Source of the DNA: Euborellia annulipes
Lineage: Eukaryota > Arthropoda > Insecta > Dermaptera > Anisolabididae
Assembly: GCA_023213315.1 (NCBI GenBank)
Contig: JAKCPI010000352.1
Span: 40,098-104,097 of the forward strand
Length of the DNA stretch: 64,000 bases
Direction of reading: 5' to 3'
Below the pieces are notes generated by a model. That model made no database searches and was not told the origin of the DNA. It saw nothing but the letters and a program-made list of their open reading frames with translations. Positions 55,328 to 64,000 of this stretch are shown piece by piece. A program made the position numbers and the translations under genes. Within the stretch, counting starts at the first letter, position 1. Each line of letters begins with the position of its first letter.

Positions 55328-55361
55328 AACGTTTTGGCTAAATTTATTTCGCCATCTTCAG
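55328..55361 (-). ncRNA. Hammerhead-like motif, C6 left arm
   Basis: CTGAAGA, GGC/GCC stem II, AAAACGTT (first G of GAAA changed to A). Probably inactive copy. Confidence 0.45.
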
Positions 55362-55429
55362 TTAAAGAGTCTTATGGGAAAATAGAGTTGTCATATGTAA
55401 CTCTATTTTCCCACAAGACTCTTTAACAA

Positions 55430-55463
55430 CTGAAGATGGCGCAATAAATTTAGCCGAAACGTT
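55430..55463 (+). ncRNA. Hammerhead-like ribozyme, C6 right arm
   Basis: CTGAAGA, GGC/GCC, GAAACGTT with GUU triplet. Stem I: AACAA/TTGTT plus CTTT/AAAG, nine pairs with a bulge. Confidence 0.65.
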
Positions 55464-55759
55464 TTGTTTAAAGGAGTCTGTTTTATTAAATAGAGGCTAC
55501 CTATCTGGCTGCTGTCCTCCACATCATACTCATTGACATCTCACAGCCACGTTCAATCAATTGAATTAATAATATTTTGTATATAATTTGAATATTTAAT
55601 TTTTTTTTTTTGGGGAGGGGGACTCCGATCTATGTAGTTACGCCTCTGGGCGCATGCATTCCTCCAACTTGATCCTTTGAAACATGCTTCATGGAATAAC
55701 AAATACTTCCTAATATAGGGAAAAGCCCCTTTCACAACTTAGATGTAGTAATAACAAGA

Positions 55760-56178
55760 CTTGATCTTTACATTAGAATACCATTTTCATATAATATACA
55801 ATGAAATTAAAAAAAAAATTTTTTTCCTTCTTTTTCCTTTTTCTAAATTTAGAAAAATTTTTTTTTTTTTTGTTATTTATTAGCCTATTAATTCAAACCA
55901 AAAAATGTATTTAATTATATTCGTAAATAGAACTCAGGCTCATCTATAAATTAAAAAGATTTTTACTACTATTTATTTTGTAAATACAATAAATAAATAT
56001 ATATATATAATTAAAATAAAAATACAAACATGTTAATCTTACGATTTTTTAAAATTCTCAAATTTTGAGTCAATTAAAGAAAAAAATTATTTAATTATCT
56101 CAAGTTATTATTACTCTGATCTTGAGCGAAACCAAAATTTCTCTCAATAATAAAAAAAATTCCAATTCGTCATTATCT
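55760..56178. other. Intergenic
   Basis: AT-rich; nothing recognised. Confidence 0.35.
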
Positions 56179-56186
56179 AATAGAGG

Positions 56187-56372
56187 CAGAGGCGTATATA
56201 AGGGAAGGGGGAGGAGGGGCTCCTCTTGAAATTTGTAAAATTTATCAGACAGACTATCATTTACATCTAACATTGATCGGTTTTATTAGTCCGATTAGTC
56301 TCTGTCGAAAAAAGTAAGAAACCTTCAAATTCGGGTTCGTCCCCTCGGAAAATAAATATATATACGCCCCTG
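56187..56372. mobile_element. CAG-GGCGTA-type hAT-like MITE with perfect TSD
   Basis: CAGAGGCGTATATAAG and inverted CAGGGGCGTATATATA; AATAGAGG at 56179-56186 and 56373-56380. 186 bp. Confidence 0.92.
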
Positions 56373-56380
56373 AATAGAGG

Positions 56381-57180
56381 TAGATATATACATAATAATA
56401 CATTATATATTTTTTTGATTTTTTTTTTTAAATCGTTATTTTTGGTATACCTATTATATGTTATATTTGAAATAAAATTATTAATAATAATAATTAATGA
56501 TATTAACTTTCTCTCTGAATATCAAAATATAATATTACCAGGCCTTAAGTGATAATATATAAATAATTTTTTTATATTATTCTACAATATCAGTCTCATT
56601 CCATTTTCATTTCTTAAACCCGTTCACTAAGCTCAATCAGAAAAGGAGCTAAAAATTAACAATTTTTTTTTTTTTTTGATTTTTTCGTTTTTATTTATTA
56701 AAGGAAGTGTATTTATTGTGTGTTTGTGTGTGTATGTATGTCTTTGAGTCACTTAAATTAACCCTGCTAATTTGGAAGGTATTAATTTTTTTTTTTTAAT
56801 ATTGGAAATATAGGAATGGAGGGGGGATGGGATGATATAGAGAGGCTAATTTTTTTTTTTTTATTTTCTCTTCTTTTTTTTTGGAAAATTTATTTTTTGG
56901 GAAGATTTTTTAAGGATTAAAAATTTGGAGAGCTCTTTTTTTTGTAGTATATAGCGGAGAGCAAATTTCTAACATACAAACCTAGAATAGTACGAGGCAT
57001 TCATTCGTTATTAGCCTGGTAATTTTTTTTCCAAAATATTTATATCCCCCATTTTTTTATTTTGTCTTTTTCCAATTTTGATTAGGGCCAATATACTCTC
57101 GTTTCACATATCGTTGATCATTTTTTCTTTTACAAAAATAATAATTCTATATATATAATATGTATATATGTTCTGTAGGA
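56381..57180. other. AT-rich intergenic
   Basis: T runs and a short (GT)n; nothing coding is seen. Confidence 0.35.
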
Positions 57181-57184
57181 TTTG

Positions 57185-57535
57185 GAGACAAAGTGAGATA
57201 AATTTTTTCTCGAATTAGGTCACGTGGGATGTTGAGATTTACTCGACGTTTCAGCTCTCCTTTTGGAGCCATTTTTAAGAGAGAAAGAAGTTAGGAGGTA
57301 ATGATGGAGGAATAGAAGTCAACTCAAACCAAATACAATTACGATTATACACAACCAACCTCCAGAATTCAGAGACAGGGGGGGGGGGGGGAAGCAAGAC
57401 TGCGACCCCGTAAACAACCCTCCTCCATCATTACCTACTAACTCCCTTCTCTCTTGAAAATGGGTCCAAAAGTAGAGCTGAAACGTAGAGTAAATCTCAT
57501 CATCCAACGCGATTTAATCCGAGAAAACTTATCTT
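57185..57535. mobile_element. C8: degenerate C-type inverted pair
   Basis: GGGATGTTGAGATTTACTCG and ACGTTTCAGCTCT face AGAGCTGAAACGTAGAG and TAAATCTCATCATCC. TAATGATGGAGG is inverted at 57420. The cores read CTTGAAAATGG, unlike a hammerhead. Confidence 0.6.
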
Positions 57536-57539
57536 AGTA

Positions 57540-57547
57540 ATATATGT

Positions 57548-57580
<33 letters not shown>

Positions 57581-58130
57581 AATAAATATAAATATATATA
57601 TATATACTGTATATATCTATATAGATGTTGTTCGTTAATTTTTTTAATAGTAATAGAGTTTTAATAAATATTATTAAATAATTATTGAAATCAAATTCAA
57701 TATAGCTTAATGTTAATAAGAACCTGTTAGCATTTATTCAAATATAAATTGCATTTTTTAGATAATTCATTTTATTTTAGTAATCCATATAAAAAAAAAA
57801 ATTCGAGAGTGAAATTAAAGGTAAATGCCCTCTCGATTCATTATAATAAGGAGAATGGGGATCGTCAACCTTTTTTTAGATAAAGGGTAATTTAAGATAT
57901 TTATAATAAACAGTAGGTCGGATTATGTATGAAAATTTTAGTTCTTTTTGTGCGCGTTTTCTCCAATTTTTTTGCCGTGTAGTTTAATTATATTTCTGCT
58001 TGCCCAATTATCTAGTAATAAAGGTCTCAGAATCCAAAATTTTTCTAGTTCTTACTAATGACATCTATTCATTTATACGCTTTCTTTTTTATATGTACAG
58101 AGCCGAGTTCATGTCAAGGTTCGTAATATA
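57540..58130. other. AT-rich intergenic
   Basis: (AT)n at 57550-57570; no gene is seen. Confidence 0.35.
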
Positions 58131-58135
58131 TATAT

Positions 58136-59146
58136 ATGGGTCATTCTACCAAAATGGGTTAACTTCTCGTAATTGCAAATAATTCAGTGACTAACAAACA
58201 TAATGACATTTTTCAAACATCAGTTAATAGAAAAAGTTAATAATTTTTGGGCACACATGATAGATATTTAAATATTAAAAAATTTAACGAAAATATTCGT
58301 TTTTTTAACCCTAAAATGTCAGTCCCCTGGCATGTACCAGTTCAAAAAGTGAACATTTAAATGCAAATTTATTTTAAACTATTAGATTTATATAATTTAT
58401 ATCCATATCGATATAATCTAAGATAGTTTATTAAGTGTTGTTAAGTTATACATTTTGATTTTAAATAATTAATTTCGTATCAAGTGTTGAATTAATTATT
58501 GAAACAAAAAAACCTTGTGTTGTCTTAATCGCATTTATTTCTCCGATTAAAAGATTTTAAATAAATTTACATTATTCGCGTACCTCGATTCGAGTGTCAG
58601 TCCCTTGTCTTATGGTAAATTTGAAAAATATCTGATATTATAGTCTGTTGATAAAATAATTATCTATTTTATAGAAGTTTAGGGTGTAAAGATGGCTTTG
58701 TTGTCCAAATACCGGGCGTTAACCATCTTTTATTTACTTTTATTGCTATTTTTGTGTGGAAAATCAGCATGTAAACACTAAATTTGCCAATCCTCTGGTA
58801 AGTAATATTCGGAAATTTATTAACTATATACTGGATTTTCTGTCTTTTCATTGTTATATTTAATATATAAAAAAAAAAAAGTATTCCATAACAATTAGCA
58901 GATTTTTTGTGTTTTATATCAAAAACGTCAGTCCCTTGCGAAGTTTTTCAACCATAAAGAGGCTGATGAGCTTATATATTAATACAAAAAAAAAAAAAAA
59001 AACAATCAAAAAATCTGATTGTTACTATATGGATACAATATAATTAACTTATTTTCTATCATAATCAATACAAACAATTAAAATCAAAGTTACAAATTGC
59101 ATTTCAAATTCGACTCCAAAGTTAGCCCATTTGTGTAATGACCCAT
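58136..59146. mobile_element. TIR element of ~1 kb with repeated TCAGTCCC words
   Basis: The left end ATGGGTCATTCTACC then AAAATGGGTTAACTT; the inverted right end ATGGGTCATTACAC then AAATGGGCTAACTTT. AT-rich flanks hide the TSD. GTCAGTCCC recurs at 58318, 58599 and 58928. No transposase frame found. Confidence 0.75.
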
Positions 59147-59149
59147 AGA

Positions 59150-62100
59150 TATATATTTTTTAATTTGAATAAGGTCTTTTTCGACATCTAAGGCCATTTA
59201 GACCCTATCCCTATTTATTTCAAATGATTGGTAGTCAATTCAAATATAATACATTTTTCTCGCTTGGGACGGGAAGCGAATCCGGAGCCTAGGCACGAGA
59301 AGCTAATGTCTCCTCTCTGAGCCGCATTCGTATATACAAAGTAGTCAGAATCTTACATCCTGAGTGCCGGATCATTTCATTGTAGAGATATTAGAGACTA
59401 AAGCTCTGTTCTGATAAGGCTATCAAGTCATAGTCAAGATTTCCATTTTAATATTATATCAGAAGAAAAGAGGATGAATTTTTTTAAATCAAAATAACGC
59501 AAAAAAAATTTACGAACAACTTGTATATAGATACATATTTATCTTTATATATATAAATTTATAGATATAAGATGATACTCTTTGACTTTTATATATACAC
59601 AAATATCTTCTTTAAATATAATATATATATAATTGAGAAATATATAAAGTATCAGTTCCAAACACATAATAACGGATAAATTCAACACCTAACATCTAAT
59701 ATGATTATGATCATCAATATGAAAATAAATATAGAATAATTCAATTTCATTTGATGATCGAAATATAAATAGGTTTTTTTTTTTTGCAAGGCCTGATTTG
59801 TAGGAATTAAAAAAAAAATGGAAAGTTGGTGAGAGGTGAGCTCCCGTTTTTTCTAGTTATATCCATATTTGATATCACGTAAAAAATCAATTTTTTTTTT
59901 TATAATTCTAATTCTTATGAATATTTGTGGATATTCAACAAGTAATAAAATGTATCGATTTATATATTTGAATATATATATTATCTGTATATCTATTTTT
60001 TTTAAAAAAAATATATCCTATAAAATATTCATGGAATGCGAATCGAACCAACATAGTATTTGCAAGTTTTTGAGGTTTTTGTTTTTTTTCTGTCTAATAA
60101 TACATATGATGTAGTAAATATTAAAGCCGCCTCACACATAAATATATATTTTATATATGAATATATATATATATTATATATACACATTTTTTGTTATGTA
60201 TATATTCATTACTACATATATATATATATAAATATATAAATTCAAATTGTATTAGATAGTTAATTTTAACATTTATGAACAAACAAATCGAACCAAATTC
60301 CCAAAATTCGGTTTGAATTCCAGCGGAAGCTCGAGTAATGAACTCAAAAAAAAAAATTTTTTTTTTTAATTATTATAAACTGAGCATTTATTTTAAATTT
60401 TTTTAAGAAACATTCATATTTATTTTTATTTTATAATAAAAACCATTCAGTCTTGTTCATTTCAAGCTTCGCTGTGTAATTGAATGTATTGGAATTTGGT
60501 TTTTTATTTATTTATTTATATTTTTAAGGACCGGAAATCTATATGAATGAAAAAGGGGTTTGGTGGTTTGAGGGGGAGGAGGGGGGGGGGGGGGTGTAAG
60601 GGGCTGTTCAATCGTTGACGTTCGGAACGAATATATTGGGAAGGAGAAAATTTCGGCCCTTGGCCAACCAGCTTATTAAAAAACATCGAAAAAATGGGAT
60701 AATTTAAGAGAAAGGGCATTCTATGTCAAAGAACAAGTGGACTGAATGTGAGCCTCGTAGTTTAATATATTCATATAAAGATATAAAAATCAATGTATTA
60801 TTTTATAAAATTTATTATTATATTTTTTTTATTCGTTTTCTATGTTTGTTACTTCTTAAAGTGGTTGAAATAAGTTTGATAATTATAAAATAAATAAATT
60901 ATTATACTCGATTTCACCACCAATTTCTAGTGTTATTTACAGTATAATAAAATAAATATTTTATCAACAATTTTAAGAAGTATTAAGGATTAATTTAATC
61001 CTTAAAAAAAGACAAAGAAATCGAAGAAATTTATTGTCGTCATTTAATTTGGATTCTTTTAATAGATATCCGAGCAAACTAGTTTAAAATTTTACTAACA
61101 TTAAAAATTATTTTAAAAATAGTTTGCTTATTTTATTTTAAGTATCTTTTAAAAGAACTTTTTTTTTTATGAAATAATCATTGATTGATCTTTATAGAAT
61201 ATATTGTTTTTTGAATCGCACGAGATCTTGACATGGTGTGAGTCCGTTTTCCGAAATTATTCCGAGGTGATTGCCAAGGGCTTAGGAAGAAAAAAGGGTG
61301 GGCACGAATTTATTAAAATCAAATTTGATCTATATATTAAATATATTTTTAAGATTTTGTCCTAGATTTTTGGAACTGGACTTTTAAAGATTGGAGAAAG
61401 GCTTGGATTTGTTCAAATCGTTGTAAACCAATCATGTTTAAAATATTGAGTTATATCATTAATTAGTTGCAAATAAGGAATTTTATATAGTAGAACAAAA
61501 CACCTTCATATGCTCTATTTTTTTTGCAAATTCTGTTAAAATCGGGATAAATGACTTATATTTATATAATTCGCTAATGTCAGTCTACCTTCTGTCTATC
61601 CCCCTGCGTATTCACGGTGACAACTTGTAAAGAATTTTTGTTACCCGGTTTCTTATACTTTCAAAGTGATATATGGGGTGAACCTGAAACGCCGTGAGGA
61701 CAACTAGAGACAAACTAACATATAACTATTTTTTGTATTAAATATACGACATTCTAAAACAAATAAATGATTTGAAATATATTTATTGACTATTAATATA
61801 TTTAGGAATAAAAAAAAAATTTTTATATAGACCTAATGCTTTAATTGAAATATTAGTTAAAAGAGATTTTTTTGTGTTTGGCCAAGTGATAATTCTGTTC
61901 TACAAAAAAAAAAAAATAATCTCATTCCACAAATGTAAACTCTTCAGAAGGGGAGTAGAATATTTCTGAATGAGTTCTTTCTTTAAATAACTCCAAGCTA
62001 GTTTAGATTCAAAAGAGTTCATATTAAATTTAAACTAGAGTAGTTTAAAATAAAGATTTAAACGAAAAAAAACATCGCTGTTTTTTACTAAAAAGAATAC

Positions 62101-62340
62101 TAATTTAAGTTATTTTTGCCAATATGTAAGATTTAAATTTTTAATTAAAATTCTTCTGCACATGAATTTTTCAGGCAACCTCTTCACGATATATTATTTA
62201 ATATATTAAATTTCATGTAAAATACTTTTCATCCATTAAACATCTGGGTGCAAATCGTTTTCTATTCGGATCCCTAACTAAAAGTTTACAAACAATTTCA
62301 TGATTATCTTCAATTTTTTGTTATAATTTATTATTTTTTC
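59150..62340. other. AT-rich intergenic desert
   Basis: Over 3 kb with many AT microsatellites. A GC-richer patch at 59262-59330 has a tRNA-like GGATTCGCTTCC (minus strand); it may be an old tRNA or SINE remnant. A poly-G tract lies at 60580-60594 and an E-like ATTCGCTAATGTCAGTCTAC at 61569. Confidence 0.35.
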
Positions 62341-62344
62341 CCAG

Positions 62345-62528
62345 AGTGAACGAGATGGCGATAAATATTTTGGATGAACGACATTTGGCTATTAGTGCCA
62401 TTGTCACTATTACAATGCAAATGATTTTCTTCGGTGTTGCTGCTGGTTTTCAATTTGATAAAATAACCGACTTTGCTGGAGGAGTAAATTTTATTATAAT
62501 TGCTTTGCTCACCTTTTTCTTGGGCCAG
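62345..62528 (+). CDS. DUF1295 membrane protein, first coding exon (partial)
   Basis: An exon starts after TTTTTTCCCAG at 62344, has ATG at 62355 and a donor CCAG|GTTAGT, coding for 58 residues ([20 protein letters not shown] through LLTFFLGQ). The F-D-K-[IV]-T-D-F-A-G-G-x-N-F-[IV]-I-[IL]-A-L-L-T signature after a hydrophobic stretch is the N-terminus of DUF1295 proteins, multi-pass membrane proteins of about 290-330 residues related to steroid 5-alpha-reductases; substrate unknown. Two membrane segments lie at about 11-31 and 43-57. The acceptor upstream implies a 5'UTR exon. The next exon was not identified; the following intron carries a ribozyme-type inverted pair. The exon ends in phase 0. 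Confidence 0.85.
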
Positions 62529-62650
62529 GTTAGTTATAATTAAAATAATTAGAGGCTGAATGTATAATGAGTAGTGAGGAGATCGAGGCAGCCATGAAAT
62601 CAATAAAAAGAAAATATATTTATCTTCTGCTTTATTTCATACACTATGTC

Positions 62651-62682
62651 AACGTTTCTGCCGATATTCCGGTCCTCATCAG
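62651..62682 (-). ncRNA. Hammerhead-like ribozyme, C9 left arm
   Basis: CTGATGA followed directly by G, then a CCG/CGG stem II and GAAACGTT. ATGTC before the core faces GAC after GTT. Confidence 0.55.
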
Positions 62683-62807
62683 GACATGTGCTGTTTGAAT
62701 TCATTATTGAACCAGAAGTCATGACATCTGACGAATGTTCTCCACCAACAATATGTCAGGAGCTGCCAAGAGGCCTCTCTAAGTTCGAGGTAAAAACAGC
62801 ACATGTC

Positions 62808-62837
62808 CTGATGAAGGCGAACATCGGCCGAAAAGTC
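62808..62837 (+). ncRNA. Hammerhead-like ribozyme, C9 right arm
   Basis: CTGATGA, GGC/GCC stem II, GAAAAGTC. Stem I: GCACATGTC against GACAAGTGT, eight of nine positions pair (one A-A). Sense to the DUF1295 gene, so transcribed in its intron. Confidence 0.65.
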
Positions 62838-63120
62838 GACAAGTGTAGTAATAAAGCAAAAAGAAATATATGTTTTTTCTTTTTTATACTTTTAATTTAT
62901 TACTATTTGTTCAAGGTGTATTTATTGCCAGTGTTGGAAGCATTTTATATTGATATCTTACTTTTTCAAAACTTTTTCTTTTAAGAAATATACATTATAT
63001 GAAGAGATTGGTATCTTCTCGGCAAATTTGCAAAGAGTAAAAACGCAAAGACCGTTTGCAACCTTGTACCGAAAAGAGAGCACCAATTCAATGGAGTTTT
63101 ATTATTATTAATACTTTATA

Positions 63121-63261
63121 GTCAGAGGCGTACCGAGGCAGTTGGGGGCCTGGGCCGGCTCTAGAAGAGGGGGCCTTATATTGAATTTTTTTTTTTTTGA
63201 GGGGGGCTCATCTTTAAATATACACACAAATATACACAAAAATGTTTTTAAAATACCGTGT
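63121..63261 (+). mobile_element. CAGAGGCGTA-type MITE left end
   Basis: CAGAGGCGTACCGAGG then G-rich GGGGGCCTGGGCCGGC, as in other CAG-GGCGTA elements. The right end is outside the window. Confidence 0.5.
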
Positions 63262-64000
63262 ATCACTGAACCCCAAGGGCCCTGGGGCCTCTCAAGAGAA
63301 ATCTTCATTAAATTTTGTTATTACTTGAGCCCTCAGGGCCCTGGGCCTCTCAAAGAGAAATTTTCATTAAATTTTTTTTTTTTTTATTTAAATTTTTCCG
63401 TTTTTACTGTGAGCCCTGAGGGCCCCCGGGGCCCCTCAAAAGGGAAATTTTTATTACATTTTTGGTTTTTCACTTGAGCCCTGAGGGCCCCGGGGCCTCT
63501 CAAGAGAGAAATTTTCATTAAATTTCTTTTTTTATCTAAATTTTTCGTTTTTTACTTGAGCCCTGAGGGCCCCGGGGCCTCCAAAGGGAGATTTTCATTA
63601 AATTTTGTTTTTTAGCTTGAGCCCTGAGGGCCTCGGGGCCCCTCAAAGGGAAATTTTTATTAAATTTTGATTTTTACTTGAGCCCTGAGGGCCCCGGGGC
63701 CTCAAAGGAGAAATTTTTATTACATTTTGTTTTTTTTTCGTTTTTTACTTGAGCCCTGAGGGCCCCGGGGCCTCTCAAAGAGAAAATTTTATTTAAATTT
63801 TGATTTTTACTTGAGCTGAGGGCCCCGGGGCCTCTCACCAAATTTTATTACGACTTTGTTTTCACTTGGGTCCTGAGGGCCCAGGACTACCTCTCCAAGG
63901 AGATTTTTTCATTAAATTTTTGTTTTGGAGCCCTGAGGGCCCCGGGGCCTCTCAAAGGGAAATTTTTATTACAGTTTTGTTTTTCACTTGAGCCCTGAGG
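63262..64000. repeat. GGGCCC-rich minisatellite, runs off the window
   Basis: About eleven imperfect units of roughly 60-83 bp: GAGCCCTGAGGGCCCCGGGG, CCTCTCAAAGAGAAATTTT, ATTAAATTTTG and T-run with ACTT. Frames do not stay open, so it is not coding. Confidence 0.9.

Larger units (their letters stand above)
55254..55534. mobile_element. C6: inverted pair of hammerhead-like modules
   Basis: Arms of about 130 bp, outer ends AGTGTGATGTGGAGGACAGC and its inverse. AGCAGCCAGATAGGTAGCC is the outward TGGCTGC word. Confidence 0.85.
55123..55648. mobile_element. CAGGGGCGTA-type hAT-like MITE with perfect TSD, hosting C6
   Basis: CAGGGGCGTAAATAAC and inverted CAGAGGCGTAACTACA; GGCGCATG on both sides (55115-55122, 55649-55656). 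The C6 pair (55254-55534) is nested in it. Confidence 0.9.
62565..62870. mobile_element. C9: inverted ribozyme-like pair in the DUF1295 intron
   Basis: GAGATCGAGGCAGCCATGAA on the left (TGGCTGC inverted) and cores at 62651-62682 and 62808-62837. AGCACATGTCCTGATGA is shared inverted (62676-62692). Arms differ more than in C2 or C5. Confidence 0.72.

Noticed and set aside
57185..57535. Hammerhead in C8
   Set aside because: GAAACGT is present, but CTTGAAAATGG does not fit CUGANGA, so it was listed only as a degenerate inverted pair.
59262..59330. tRNA gene on the minus strand
   Set aside because: A box B-like word is visible but no cloverleaf can be folded.
63142..63477. 111-codon Gly/Pro-rich frame
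   Set aside because: It is minisatellite sequence; other units break the frame.

Overview
This is animal nuclear DNA. It is strongly AT-rich and gene-poor, and most recognisable sequence is interspersed repeats. The one substantial gene is a ten-exon part of eIF3b on the minus strand (44884-51838) with canonical GT/AG introns. Its protein reads closest, from memory, to arthropod eIF3b, so an arthropod or other ecdysozoan is the best guess; the species is not resolved. The first coding exon of a DUF1295 (steroid-reductase-like) membrane protein lies at 62345-62528 (+). A compact single-exon ORF with four hydrophobic segments and a C-terminal four-cysteine knuckle lies at 26682-27206 (+); I do not recognise it. 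No rRNA, functional tRNA, CRISPR or bacterial-type feature was seen. || Repeat families (labels are mine). A: ~0.75 kb dispersed element beginning with a long hairpin and ending in AAGAGAAAGTA, about 19 whole or partial copies. SINE-1: ~250 bp tRNA-derived SINE with box A/B-like head, GTGAGTGTGAATGAGAAAA tail and poly-A, about 13 copies, three with clear target-site duplications (TSDs). SINE-2: second tRNA-like family, 2 copies. C: hammerhead-ribozyme-like modules, mostly as head-to-head inverted pairs, plus solo copies. D: hAT-type MITE rich in TTTCGGCC words with 8-bp TSDs. G-run MITEs: several small hAT-like elements with CAG-GGCGTA-type ends, 8-bp TSDs and G/C homopolymer interiors. E: dispersed repeat with a GTCTGTCTGTCC segment. 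H, J: minor families. There are also a Tc1/mariner-pogo-type element carrying a PHD finger (18339-19319), a mariner relic (53990-54335), a ~1 kb TIR element (58136-59146) and a GGGCCC-rich minisatellite running off the right edge (63262-64000). || Layout: 1-5.3 kb, A, SINE-1, E and homopolymer tracts. 5.9-20.5 kb, dense nested A, C, D, SINE and MITE insertions, including three-level nesting at 17.27-20.19 kb. 20.5-25.7 kb, sparser. 25.7-41.6 kb, repeats around the small membrane-protein ORF. 41.6-44.9 kb, a less repetitive patch with weak exon hints, then G-run MITEs. 44.9-51.8 kb, eIF3b with three ribozyme-type inverted pairs in its introns. 52-62 kb, AT-rich intergenic DNA with a mariner relic and MITEs. 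62.3-64 kb, the DUF1295 exon and minisatellite. || The most interesting signal is family C. At least eight places carry a CUGANGA / stem II / GAAA / (G)UH arrangement, and in several copies the flanking stem I arms differ in sequence yet still pair. That is the compensatory pattern expected of hammerhead ribozymes, known from Penelope-like retroelements and retrozymes; here they sit as inverted pairs, which could fold into long hairpins.
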